Shown one piece after another: positions 10,825 through 22,924 of a DNA stretch of 64,000 nt (the first letter of the stretch is position 1; each line of letters begins with the position of its first letter). The notes under the pieces were generated by a model that searched no databases, was not told where the DNA came from, and saw only the letters and a list, made by a program, of their open reading frames with translations. The stretch is taken from assembly GCF_000005505.3 (NCBI RefSeq), contig NC_016133.3:38343237-38407236 (forward strand). Reading direction: 5' to 3'. Both the position numbers and the translations under genes were made by a program. The DNA comes from Brachypodium distachyon (taxonomy: Eukaryota; Streptophyta; Magnoliopsida; Poales; Poaceae).

Positions 10825-12662
10825 GTGTTCGCTTGGGAGCAGTCGGACCTTCCCGGAGTCCCTAGGGAGGTGATTGAGCATCGACTCACGGTGCGCCCGG
10901 ACGCCCGCCCCGTCAAGCAGATGATCCGCCGCCAAGCGCAGGAGCGGAAGGATTTTATCAAGCAAGAAGTGGACAAGTTCAAGGCTGTCGGGGCTATCAG
11001 GGGAGTTCTGTACCCAACTTGGTTAGCTAACCCTGTAGTGGTACCCAAGGCGGGAAATAAGCTTCGCATGTATGTAGATTTTACTGATCTTAACCATGCA
11101 TGCCCCAAGGATCCTTTCCCTGTGCCCCGCATCAATCAAATAGTTGATTCCACTGCTGGTTGCGACTTGCTGAGTTTTTTGGACGCTTTTTCCGGCTACC
11201 ATCAAATCAAGATGGCAGTCGAAGACGAGGAGAAAACAGCGTTCATCACCCCGGTTGGCTGTTACTGTTACACATGCATGCCTTTCAGGTTGAAGAACGC
11301 GGGCTCAACATTCCAACGCGCGCTGCGTGAATGTTTGGGACCCCAGCTAGGCCAGAACGTGGAGGCCTACATGGACGATATCGTCATCAAATCGAGGCTC
11401 GGGGACTCGCTAATTGATGACCTGCGGGAAACGTTTGATAACCTTCGCAGGATCAAACTCAAGTTGAACCTTGAGAAGTGCACCTTCGGTGTAGACTCGG
11501 GCCAGCTTCTGGCTTTCTTGGTTTCGCACAGGGGGATACAAGCCAACCCACGCAAGATAGAAGCTATCGAGAAGATGGAGGCTCCCCGCAAGGTGAAGGA
11601 TGTCCAGCGCCTCAACGGTTGCGTTGCCGCGTTGGGCCGCTTCATCTCAAGGTTGGGCGAACGCGCCCTGCCTTTCTTCAAGGTAATGAAGAAGAAGGGT
11701 CCGGTTGACTGGACCCCCGAGGCCGAGGCGGCGTTCCGGGAACTCAAGCAGTACCTGAGGTCGCCGCCCGTCCTCGTCGCCCCCAAGCCGGGCGAGCCGC
11801 TGCTACTATACCTAGCAGCGACTGACCAGGGGGTCAGCTCGGTGCTGGTTCCCGAAAGGGAGAAAGACGTTCCGGGGACCCAGGCTGCAGGGCAGGGGGC
11901 TGCGCGGCCCCCGGCAACCACCTCGGACCTGGGGACTTTAGCACCGCACAAGCAACTCGTGCAGCACCTAGTGTACTTCGTTAGCACGGTGCTGCGCGAC
12001 GCCCGTACGAGGTACCCGCAAGTGCAGAAACTCCTCCTGGGGATTCTGTTTGCGTCCCGCAAGCTGCGCCACTACTTTCAGGCGCACCGCGTCACGGTGG
12101 TGTCAAGGTTCTACCTTGAGCGAGCCCTCACCAACCGTGAAGCCACCGGAAGGGTGGCCGAATGAAGGATGGAGCTGTCAGAGTTCGATCTGCACTTCAC
12201 CAACTCCAAGAGCATCAAGAGTGCGGCTCTGGCGGACTTTGTCCCTGAGTGGACGTCGACGAGCGTAGAAGAGGAGGCGCCGGAGACCAGCCTGCCAGGC
12301 TGGCTAGACGAAGGCCACTGGGTCCTCTACTTCAATGGCGCGTTCAATCTCCAGGGAGCTGGCGCCGGGGTCGTCATCGAGTCACCGACGGGGGATCAGT
12401 TGAGGTTCGCTGTCCAACTCGATTTCCCGAACTCCACCAACAACACGGCAGAGTACGAGGGTTTGCTCGCCGGGTTGCGGGCAGCTTTTGCCCTAGACAT
12501 TATGCGCTTGGTTGTTCGCGGGGACTCCCAGCTGTGATCAACCAGGTTAATAAGGACTATGACTGCCCGCAGATGGCACCATATGTGGAGGAAGTCCGTA
12601 AGTTAGAACGGAAGTTCAAGGGTTTGCAATTCGAGCACGTCAAGCGAAAGGACAACTTCTGA
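10825..12662 (+). pseudogene. Element A RT, RNase H and second RNase H
   Basis: RT motifs are visible (VDFTDLN; MPFRLKNA with Arg for the usual Gly; YMDD at 11368-11379), then RNase H (about 11790-12160). A TGA at 12163-12165 interrupts the frame, and a second, archaeal-type RNase H follows at about 12300-12660 (NNTAEYEGL, RGDSQL). That second domain is broken by a frameshift near 12535. The YMDD catalytic motif is intact but the polyprotein is not. Confidence 0.85.
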
Positions 12663-12689
12663 CGGAACGCCGGAAGCCTCCGACGGGGG

Positions 12690-13698
12690 TGTTCTGGCAC
12701 AGGCAAGCTGCGCCCTCAGTCGCCCCCGAGCCGGTTGCCGGGGAAGCCCCTCCGGCAACCGAAGGAAGCCCCACAACAACAGGGGTCCATGCCGCTGACG
12801 TAGCAGCATGCGTTGGCAGGGAGACCCCTCCCTGGGTGGTGGAAATCGCCCGCTATCTGAAGGGGGAGGCCCTCCCGGAAGATGACGTCTCTGTGGAACG
12901 AGTGGCCCGGCAAGCCAAAATGTACGCCATGGTGGACGGGAACCTCTACCGCAGGTGCGCAAATGGAATCATGCTTCTCTGGGTGCCTCAGGATGAAGGG
13001 CACGCACTATTGGAGGATATACATCGAGGCACATGCTCCCACCATGTGGCCTCCCGGGCGCTGTCCGGCAAGACGTTTCGGCACGGTTTTTACTGGCCCA
13101 CGGCCCTGGCCGACGCGGAGCAACTGGTGAAGACATGTGAGGCGTGCCAGTTCCACTCGAAGAAGAGCAACCAGCCGGCGCAGGCCTTGCATGTCATCCC
13201 GTCCTCAATGCCATTTGCGGTCTGGGGGCTGGACATCGTCGGCAAGCTGCTGAGAGCAATCGGCGGCTACGAGTACTTGCTCGTGGCCATCGACAAGTTC
13301 TCCAAGTGGGTGGAGGTGGAACCAGTGCGGAAGGTGATTGCCCAGGCGGCCATCAAGTTTTTCAAGAACATTGTGTGCCGGTTTGGTGTGCCTAACGGCA
13401 TCATCACCGACAACGGCACGCAATTCACGAGCGCGTTGTTCCAGGCCTATTGCGAGGGCATGGGCACCAAGATACACTTCGCGTCCGTTGCTCACCGGAG
13501 GAGTAACGGGCAGGCGGAGCGAGCCAATGCGGAAGTGCTGCGGGGGCTCAAGACGAGAACCTTTGACAAGCTCAAAGGCCATGGGAAACACTGGGTCGAA
13601 GAACTCTAACCCGTGCTGTGGTCAATCAGGACCACACCTAGCCGGGCAACGGGCGAAACTCTTTTCGCCCTTGTCTACGGGGCAGAAGCAGTGCTGCT
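12690..13698 (+). pseudogene. Element A integrase, 3' truncated
   Basis: The zinc-binding HHCC part (H near 13024, CEACQ near 13140) and core motifs GLDIVG, TDNGTQF and NGQAERAN are readable in one long frame. A stop at 13607 and the insertion of L1 after 13698 remove the C-terminus. Confidence 0.85.
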
Positions 13699-15520
13699 GT
13701 AACATCCCAAAATTTCAAACTTTTACATGTGCATTGCATGCATGAGCATCATGCCACAATTGCATATTTGAACTCAAATTTTGAATCTCAAAAGGCTTTA
13801 AAAGATTTGGTTTACACCCATTTGAGCTTTGGAATTTTCAAACCAATAGGGTTTATGCATAAAAGGGTTTAATGCATATATAAGCTATCCCATAATATTT
13901 GGATAATTATTTGGAGTTGAAAAATTGTTTTATTTAAATAGATATATGGCCCTAAAGGCATTTATAGGGCAAAGGTATTTTTATATATTTTATTTTGAAG
14001 AGAAACTACTTTCAAAAGTTGTTTCATGGTAGGACATGATTTTGCAAATTTTCTGGATATCATTTGGACCAATTTGGAGTTCAAACTCAAAAGATATCAA
14101 AGAAATGAGAAAAGCAGAAAAAGAAGAGGGCTAAAAGAAAAAAAAAAGGAGAAACGGACCGGCCCGGCCACTTTGGGCTGAACCGGCCCATTCCTCACGC
14201 ACGCGCGCGCGCAGCCCAGCCCAGCAGCGCCCCGCGCCGTGCCCACACCCGCTGACAGGTGGGGCCCACCTGTCAGGGGGCTTCTTCCCCGGAAGGAAAG
14301 CCCCGCGTCCGCCGCGCGCCTTCCTTCTTCGCCGCCGCGCGCTCACCACCGGATTCCCCTCGCTGCGTCCCTTAATCCTCGAGCCCGAGCGCGTCCATAA
14401 ATAGCCCATGCCCTCCTCTCTTCTTCCCCCTTGCTTCCCCAGCCAATCGCGCCACCAGGCCGCCCCGATTCTTCGCCGGAGCCGCGCCCGCGCCGTCGCT
14501 GTCTTCGCGTCACGCCGACGAGCTCCGTGAGTAAACCTCAAAGCCGCTTGCCCCATTCTTCTCCTCTCTCTCTCGTGCACCCTGTGATGCACTCCAGTGT
14601 CGCTTTCGCGCACTGCAGCGCCGCCCACGTCGACACCGAACCTCGCCGGAGTCCGCCCCCCGCGCCGCCGAGCTCGCTTCGTCCTAGGCGAGGCGTCCGA
14701 CCGCCCCGTGCCGCGCCGACCGCGCCATCGACCTCGCCGTGCCGCGCCGCGCCTCCTCGTGACTTCCCCGAGCCGCCCGCGTCGCCGGAGCACCCCGCGC
14801 CGCCATGCCCGTGCCCGCGCCGCCATCCCCTCTGTCTCCGGTGACCGTCGCCGCCGCCTGGTAAAAACCCTAGCCCCTCGTCCGTCCGATCTTTGATCAA
14901 CGGTGTAGATTAGATCGTTCTTATTCACTTAAACGAACCGGTACGCACCAATCAGGAGCCACCACGTGTAACTGCGTAAATAAAATGATAATGTAATTTT
15001 TAATTCCCCGGAATAATTAAAAGGTACTTTTGCAGATAGGCCCCTGTAACTTCAAATGATCATAACTTTAAATCTGTTTGACCAAATTTAATGTTCCACA
15101 GCTTTTTGGAATCCTTAGGTTATGTAGAATCTTTTGGCACTGTCCGGGTCTAGGTTCATACAACTTACTCTTGTCTCGCCAGAGCCCATATAGCATTGTG
15201 GTTGTACTGGAAGCTTCTAAATAGGAAACTAGTCTAGTCTCGGTTACCCCAGGTGGCATTCCACATTTGCAACGTAGGCGCTCCCCGAATCCACGGGAGA
15301 GACGTCCATGGACGATCCATTCCTGAATCCACAGGAGCTCGACTCAGAGGGACCCATAGAAATGGACCTGACGCCGCTAATCCTCAAAATCTTCAAAGCA
15401 GCCCACCCAGGACGGTTCACCTCGTTTGTCTTCAGCGCTAGTTTATACGGGGGCGGTCGCTTCACGCGTACTCTGGTTTTCACCAGATACCGCTGAACCC
15501 TAATGATCAAATAAATACAT
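13699..15520 (+). mobile_element. Repeat L1: non-coding 'TGTAACATCCC' element, rearranged
   Basis: It begins TGTAACATCCC inside element A. An AT-rich part is followed by a very GC-rich block (14150-14870) with a 'ccataaatagccc' TATA-like site near 14395. About 13699-15138 is the reverse complement of 36430-37861 in L3. The following block 15140-15430 instead matches L3 at 35440-35710 in direct orientation, so an inverted junction lies near 15138. No coding sequence is credible; long GC-rich frames here lack protein character. It could be a LARD-type retroelement. Confidence 0.6.
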
Positions 15521-16886
15521 CATTGATCACCCCGTTCGGGGCTTATTTCTATCGCATTATGCCATTTGGTTTGAGAAATGCAGGGGCTACTTATCAAAGA
15601 TGCATGCAGAAATGCTTGCACGATCAACTTGGCAAAAATGTGCAGGTGTATGTTGGCGATGTTGTCATAAAAACCAAAGAAAGCACCACGCTGCTGGATG
15701 ATATCCGGAAAACATTCGCAAATTTGAGGAGATTCCGAATGAAGCTAAACCCGGCCAAATGCACATTCGGTGTGCCGACAGGGAAGTCGCTTGGGTTCCT
15801 GGTATCAAGTCGAGGTATAGAAACGAACCATGTGAAAATCGCCGCCAAAGAGAGAATGAAATTGCCGAAATGTCTCAAAGATTTGCAGAAATTCACTGGA
15901 TGCCTAGCATCTCTAAGTCGTTTCGTTAGTCGGCTGGATGAAAAGGCAATGCCCTTATACCAGCTGATAAAGAAAACCGACAAATTTGTGTGGATGCAAC
16001 AGGCAGAAGTAGCATTTCAAGAGCTGAAGAAGATGATTGCTACGGCGCCGATATTAGCCTCGACGATGGAAAAAGATCCAATGTTGTTGTACATAGCAGC
16101 AACAAACTGAGTCGTTAGCGCAATCATAGTGGTGGAAAGAGATGAAAACAGCAAATCGATGCAGAGGTCGGTATATTACCTGAGCGAGGTGTTATCGTTG
16201 TCTAAGCAGAATTATCCCCATTAACAGAAGATAGCATACGGCGTTTATATGGCGGCAAAGAAGCTGAAGCATTATTTTGATGCGCATCAGATCCGGGTTA
16301 TATGCGAGGAGTCCATCTCGGAAATCATGAGCAATAAATACGCAAGAGGCCGGATCGCAAAATGGGCTATTGAGTTAGCACCCTACACGCTGCAGTACGA
16401 CAGACGGGATGCCATAAAATCTCAGGCTCTCGCGGATTTCCTGGTAGACTGGGCCGAGATAGAATATGAACCACCGCCGCCTGAAACTAGCTACTAGAAG
16501 ATGCATTTTGATGGCTTTAAAATGAAAAGTGGGCTTGGTGCTGGCATAGTCTTAAGTTCACTTAAGCGCGACCAACTTAAATATGTGCTGCAAATTCATT
16601 TTGCGGCATCCAACAATGTTGCCGAGTATGAGGCGCTTGTGCACGGACTGAAGATGGCAAAAGAAATTGGCGTTCGCCGGATTCAGTGCTTTGGCGATTC
16701 CGACTAGGTAGTCCAGCAAGCTTCCGGCAATTGGGATGCATTGGATGCCAATATGGCGCTATACCGCTTTCATGTTCAGAAGATCAGTGGTCACTTCGAA
16801 GGATGCGAATTCCATTATATACCGCGGGCGGAGAATGAGGCAGCTAACACGTTGTCGAAGCTCGGCTCAATGTGTGAAGTGATCCT
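15521..16886 (+). pseudogene. Element X, left part: RT, RNase H, second RNase H
   Basis: A second, diverged Tat-lineage polyprotein enters in the middle of RT (ITPFGAYFYRIMPFGL near 15522). The YxDD box reads YVGD (15649-15660), so a catalytic Asp is lost. RNase H follows to about 16490 and the second RNase H to 16872 (NNVAEYEAL, RAENEAANTL). Stops occur near 16108, 16222, 16495 and 16706. It is cut at 16886 by L2. The matching integrase, also on the plus strand, is at 32427. Confidence 0.85.
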
Positions 16887-19800
16887 CCCCCTTACAGGGT
16901 TCGATCTCTGTGCTTACTGTGCTAGTCCCTGGATCGACTCACTAGCACACACAGTTTCATGATGAAATATACAGAAACAAAGGTCAAAGTACTTTATTAC
17001 ATCGCATCATCCAGGATTTAAATAGGACTTAGAACCTCGCATGACCCCTTGGGTCAGCATAAACAAATACTGTTTCAACATGATAAAACATTGTTTTCAC
17101 AACTGCAGCGGAAAAGGGTAGAACATAAGGGCCACAACTACTCCAAGGTGAGAGCATGTTGAAATGTAAGCACATGACCCACGAGACAACGAAGAACCTC
17201 ACTCATCGTCGGATTCACCTGCATTATTAATTGCAGCCACTATGTGGTCAATACATTTGAATGTATTGGCAAGTTCACCAGAGTTATAAAAGACCTACCA
17301 AGTACATGCGTAATTTGGCTAGGAGGGGTTTGGCTATTTGCATAAAAGCATCATTGTTCAATCCTATCATTTTTAAACAAATAGTTTTGAATTCTATTGG
17401 ACACGGGGTAGAAACACCCATGCTCCTATTAACCTAGGCACATTGAGTAGATACATCAATGCTCCTACGCAGTTCAATCCATTCGTTTTATTAGGAAATT
17501 GGAATGAGTGAGACCTTCCTTACAGCCCCAATATCTAGTTTCTCATAACTGTCCGTAACCGGGGACACGGCTAAGTACTTCGTTTGACACTCTTGAGAGG
17601 TGGTACACTTTACCCACAAGAAATCGACGTGTTAATCCCTTGCTGTCCTCAGGGTAGAGTAGCAACGGCATCGACTACAGGAATTTTCAGAACATAATCC
17701 TCCAGACCACCTCAGGGACGTGCCCCCACCTACACTGCTACATACCGATGTCACCTCGGATCCGGGTTCATATTTCTTACATCCATCCTGGTAGAGCCCA
17801 TAATACCATGTGGTTGTACTGGAAGCTACTAAACAGGAAACTAGTCCAGTCTCTGGTTACCCCGGGTGGCATTCCTCGGTTGCAACGCAGGCACTCCCAT
17901 AGAAATGGCATGATGACTCATAGAAATGGACCCATAGAAATGGACCTGACGCCACATACATCTCCACTTCCTCAAAGCAGCCCACCCAGGACGGTTCATT
18001 GAATTACTTGTTTTGCCATACACTAGGAAAACCATATTGTAATTCAATAGTATCACATTGTAATAATACCACTCTCGTATATTATCATAGCATAGCATTT
18101 TACTACCACGATGGTAATTGGTGGTGAGGACATGGCAAGGGTATCCTATACTACTAGGAGAGATCATAGCTAGCATAGATACTATAATAATCCTAACAAT
18201 GTAACTAATAAAAACTAGTGCATAAGAAAATAATAGGATGATGGTCAAAGTGAACTTGCCTGATTAGTGTCTTTGTATTCTTCTTCTTTTCGATAGTCAT
18301 AGTTACTGCACTCCGTACAATCTATCGCGAAGAACGAAAAGCAATAATAAATAACTATTCGAGAACTCCAAATCATAACTCCAATTAAAGAACCAAAAGC
18401 AAATACAAAGTTTAAATTAGATAGTACCTAACTACTGTTAGGCTATCGTAGGCATAGATCTAAGAGGTAGGAACAAGTCTTGGGTTCTATCGGAGTTGAA
18501 ACAGTGAAGTCATTGACTGTTAACAGATACAATTTTCTAGGGGTCATGAGCTATGGTAGATGAACTTAAAAAGGTGCACAAAGTGATCCAGAATCAAGAG
18601 TTGGGTTTATTCTTGTCAACACAGAAAGAAAGAACTGGTTTAGAATTAGGGATCAACAGATATGCCTCTTCGAAGGTAGCTAACCAGTAATCAGACTGCA
18701 GCAGATACAATTTTCAACTGGAAATACACTATTTATTATGAACTTGAACTAGGTGAAAAATTGGACTGGTGTGAGGAGGGTGATCTATTCTTTGTATTAC
18801 AGAAGGAATTGGATTAATAGGACAGACGGATAAAAATATATGAGCTTGCAAAGACGGCTAGTCAGAAACTGGCAGACTAAAGGTACTAATTCCAATTGAA
18901 ATTTTACTGGTGCGAATGACTTCAAAAGACAGAGGGCCAATGTGATGAATTAAACTAGATCTAACAAGATTTCAAACTCCACTGGTGTAACCTAAATAGG
19001 AGTTGTGAGTCAAAAGATGCAGGCTTACAAAAAAGGCTAATCTATAACAAAGTTTCTGTAACTAAAGGCTTAGAATTGGCAGTGTGGGGAACTGTTGAAG
19101 GTTCTGTTTTTCAATGACGATGCACTAGTGTGGATGAACTTGGAAAGGTGTTAAAAGAGGTATAGTATTTATATTTGTATTTGATATTGACGTGAAAGAA
19201 ATAATCATCTAATTTGAAGTAACGGCTCAAAAGATATAGGCTTCGGAAGACAGCTAACTGATGTGATAGTGTTAACAGATACGACTTTTGATTGAAGATG
19301 CACCTCTGTAGATGAATCCTAAGTTGTGCAAGGAGTACACTAATGTGTAGACCATGATATAATTTATGAACTACAGAAGGTTTGGAACCAAACGGATCAA
19401 TGGAACAACCTACATGAATTTCGAAACGTGGCTAATCTAGAAGCAGCATACTGTGAATAGCAATTTCCAACGAATATGCCGTACTGAAGATCATGGAGAA
19501 GGGGTATAAAAACTGATATAATATATAGGTGAGTACGTGATCTAATTACAACAGAAAAATTCAGCCAAAAATGATACACAGATCAAAAGATATGGGCTTC
19601 TAAACATGGCTAATCAAAACTGCTGCGGCTGAAAAGTTGCTCACCGGAAAAGACAAGGAGTTCGCCGGAGTTAAAAGAGGATGGCGATGATGTCAACGTA
19701 GGGTTCAATGGGGCCGTGAAAGACGTCGAGGCGGACATCGTGACGCGGCTTGCGCGGTCGTAACATCTCCGGATGGCGACGGGCAAAGCTCCGGGCACGG

Positions 19801-20816
19801 CGTCGGCATGGGGTCAGGCACGGCGCGGCCAACGATGAAGATGGATCGCATAAACTTGTCACGGAGGTAGGAGATGGTCAAGTGAGTGCACCGGTGAATG
19901 GAATTTAAAAACGGACCTTCGGAGAGAGCTCACCGGCAACAATGGCGGAGGCGACGGGCGGATAAAGACGTCGACGTAGCCGGATGTACAGAGGTTTTGA
20001 TGCGAAACTTTCTACATGGGAATGGGAGAGGAGAGGCAAAGGCTCAAAGTGACGCGCGTGAAATCCTTTTATACTGGCCGAGGAGGGAGATCGGGTGCGG
20101 GATGTCGACAGGCGGCATTCGGGGCGCCTCTTTTGGAAACTGCGATTATGAGAGGAAACTTCAAATTAATTGACTGAATCGGTTCCTGGGATGGTGAGGA
20201 TTGATAGGGTGATGTCCTTTCGAAGAGAGACACGTGGGAAGGAAAGAAATCGAAGAAAGAAAATATGAAAGGAGGGGTTTCCTTTACTTGCAGAGGAGGA
20301 AGAACACGAGCACGAGCTCGTGCTCGGCTGGGCTGCTAGGTGGAGATGGGCCGGCCCAGTTTGGGTCGGTCCATTCTCTCTTTTTTTTTCTTTTTCTTTT
20401 TTTCCATTTTTGTTTTTATTAATAACTTTTGATTCCTAACTCCAAATAAGTCCAAATAAACTCCAGTAAATTTGTAAATTCAAATCCTCCAAAGTGTGAA
20501 CTTTTGGGACTTGATTCCTTTCAAAATAAAATAAGTGAAAATACTTTTGCTTATATAAATGTCATTAAGGCTTTATAAGTAATACATAAAATAGGTTTTG
20601 AAATCTATTATGAAACCTTTGTTTCTTAAATTAGTTTAAACTCCAATAAAATGTTGGGTTGTCATACTTTGCACTAAAACCGTTCCTTAGCTAAATACCC
20701 CATTGGGTTGAACTCCAAATAAAATCTCATAATAATAATACAGTTCAATTAAATTCACAAATAGCTTTATAACACCAAATCACAAACCATGTAAACCATC
20801 GCAGATGTTTCCAAAC
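16887..20816 (-). mobile_element. Repeat L2: non-coding element, same family as L1 and L3
   Basis: The left end 'cttacagggttcgatctctg' and the next few hundred bases match L3 from about 34587. The block at 17760-18000 matches 35470-35710. A GC-rich segment at 19620-20345 ends with a T-rich run, as L3 does at 37200-37440. The far end is cut at about 20816 by element B, so the TGTAACATCCC terminus is missing. No coding gene was seen in its 3.9 kb. Confidence 0.6.
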
Positions 20817-20891
20817 CCTGACGCCCCTACCGAACCTAAAAGGGGGCCGTGACCGCACGCCCCCGGTGTCGGAGCACCGTGCGACGACATC

Positions 20892-20909
20892 TGGCGCGCC
20901 AGGTAGGGG
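20892..20909 (+). other. Primer-binding site of element B
   Basis: Same 18-base site as in element A, two bases after the CGACA end of the truncated LTR. Confidence 0.75.
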
Positions 20910-20997
20910 GCGCGGAAAAAGAGCCTGCCGGTGGTCGCCGGCAGCATCGTTTGCATCGACGTCGGCCTCGCCTTCTTCGCCGACGAGAATAGTCACC

Positions 20998-22730
20998 ATG
21001 CCCCCCAAGCGGGCTGGTGATCCTCGTATAGACCCGCGTGAAGCCCCAGCGGCGCACACGCGGTCGCATGACATGCGACCCGAGTCGGAGGCTTCGGAGA
21101 ACCTCGAGCCCTCAAGGGTGCAGCAGACACAGCTGCCTCCCCCGCCTCCTCGGCCGTCTGCCGACAATCGGCCGAGGGGAACGGCTGCCCCCAGTGCCGG
21201 GGCCAGTCGCGCGAGCACGCCCGGTGCCGCCCGCTCCGGGCAGCGGGTTGAGTCGCGGGCCGAGGATGCTCCGCGACGGCGGCACCAGGAGCATACCGCG
21301 TCGCCGGCGACCCCTAGGGGTTCGCACCCTGCGCACCCGGAGGCGTCCGGGGCCAGCGCAGGAAGCAGCCGCTCGGGAAACCGGCTGCCCCCCGCACGAA
21401 CCCCGGCTGAAGCCATCATCGCCGCGTGCGTCATGGTGCGGTACGAACCGCAGCAAGGCACGCCGGCGCACGAGACGTGGGGCGAGGAGTTAGAGGTGCT
21501 CCTCGCCCTGGCCGCCCAGCAGCCGCAAGGCGAGGGCGCCCCAGTAGGCTCCGGCCACGGGCAGAACCCGGAGCGCATGGACGCGCCACCCGCCTCGCGA
21601 CAGGGGGAGAATCCTCCCCCTTTGCAGGGAGGCCAAGGAGACGGGGGCCCGGAGGGGTCCTCGAACTCGTCGCCCACTGTTCCGGGGGGCGATGCGCGCG
21701 GCATCTTCAATGCCCGCTAGCAAGAGGATTTGCGCCAGCGCTTGGAGTGTCGGCGTAGGCGCGAGGTAGAGTGCCAGCGCCCACAGGAGCAGGAAGACGC
21801 TCCCATGGGCCCCAAGCATGGTTGCACCGCGTTCACACGCGAGTTGCGGCGGGTGACGTGGCCCCGTAAGTTCCGAGCGCCTGCGCTCGGTACGTACGAC
21901 GGGACCGCCAACCCCAAGGATTTCCTCTTGACCTACACGTTGGGTATGCACGTCATTGGCGCCGACGACAAGGTCAGGGCAAACTGGTTCCCGATGGTCC
22001 TAAAAGGATCAGCGCGAACCTGGCTACTCAACCTGCCCACCGGGTCCATCGCCACATGGGCGGACCTGCGCGAGCAGTTCGTGAGCGCATTCCAGGGCGG
22101 TTATAAGCGCCCGGGAACCATGGCGGAGCTGCACACTATTGTGCAGAAGCCGGGAGAGACGTTGCGGGCCTTCGTCAACCGCTTCTCCAACCTCTCCTAT
22201 TCCATCCCAGAGGCGGAGGCGGCGGCCATCATCAACACCTTCGCCATCAACGTCCGTGATCCCAAGATGCACGAGAAGCTGAGCACGCATCGGATCCGGA
22301 CGACACGGGACCTATATGCCCTGGCGCACAAATGCGCCATGGCCGAGGAAGGGCGCCTAGCGCCCGAGCTAGCAGCTAAGGCTGCCGCGAGCCCTGGCAA
22401 GGGGTCGAAGAAGAAGGGTTCCCGCAAGCGCTGCGGGAAGCAAGTTCTCGTCGCGGACTCGGGGGCTCCTGCCGCGAGGCCTGTGAAGAAGGCCTCGCCG
22501 GGTGACGGATCTGGCGGGAAGCAGGGCGACGCGCCCCGCTGCCCCATTCACAGCAACTCCACCCACGACGCGCAGAACTACCGTGTTCTGCAGGGGATCA
22601 AGCAGCGGCGGGAGCAGCGCCATGAGGAGCGCCGCGCCGCCGACGCCTGCTTCAACTGTGGCGACATCGGGCATCTCTCCCGAGACTGCGGGGCCAAGGC
22701 CTGCCGGCGGCGGTGCCAGCAGGGATGAAC
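20998..22730 (+). pseudogene. Element B gag (degenerate)
   Basis: Starts MPPKRAGD at 20998 and has a proline-rich N-terminus (PPPPPRPS). An in-frame TAG at 21718-21720 is the only stop before the long capsid part, which runs unbroken to the zinc knuckle CFNCGDIGHLSRDC (22648-22689). The frame is lost shortly after; a run of 15 C at 22771-22785 lies in the region that should link gag to protease. Confidence 0.85.
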
Positions 22731-22924
22731 CCCAAGGGGGGCGCGGTCAGCCCCGCGCTGGGCGGGAACGCCCCCCCCCCCCCCCGGGGACGCGACAGGG
22801 CGTGCGCTGAGGAGAGGAGCAGCGCGAGTCCGACTGTACTGGCGGCGACGAGCCGGGCTTCCAGGAGCCTCGCGGCGTCGCCTGCATTCATGGGGGAGCT
22901 TATGCTCTCCCATCCCATGCCGCG

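Larger units (their letters stand above)
7104..13698 (+). mobile_element. Element A: Ty3/gypsy, Tat lineage, 3' truncated
   Basis: Order: 5' LTR, primer-binding site, gag, protease, RT, RNase H, a second RNase H, integrase. The second RNase H between the first and the integrase is the hallmark of the Tat lineage. The element is cut inside the integrase at 13698 by repeat L1; no 3' LTR is attached. Many stops and frameshifts show it is dead. Its proteins are close to those of element B, so both belong to one family. Confidence 0.9.

Noticed and set aside
14431..14928. Long GC-rich reading frames on both strands
   Set aside because: They lie in the GC-rich core of repeat L1, are Arg/Pro/Ala-rich in several frames at once, and show no domain.
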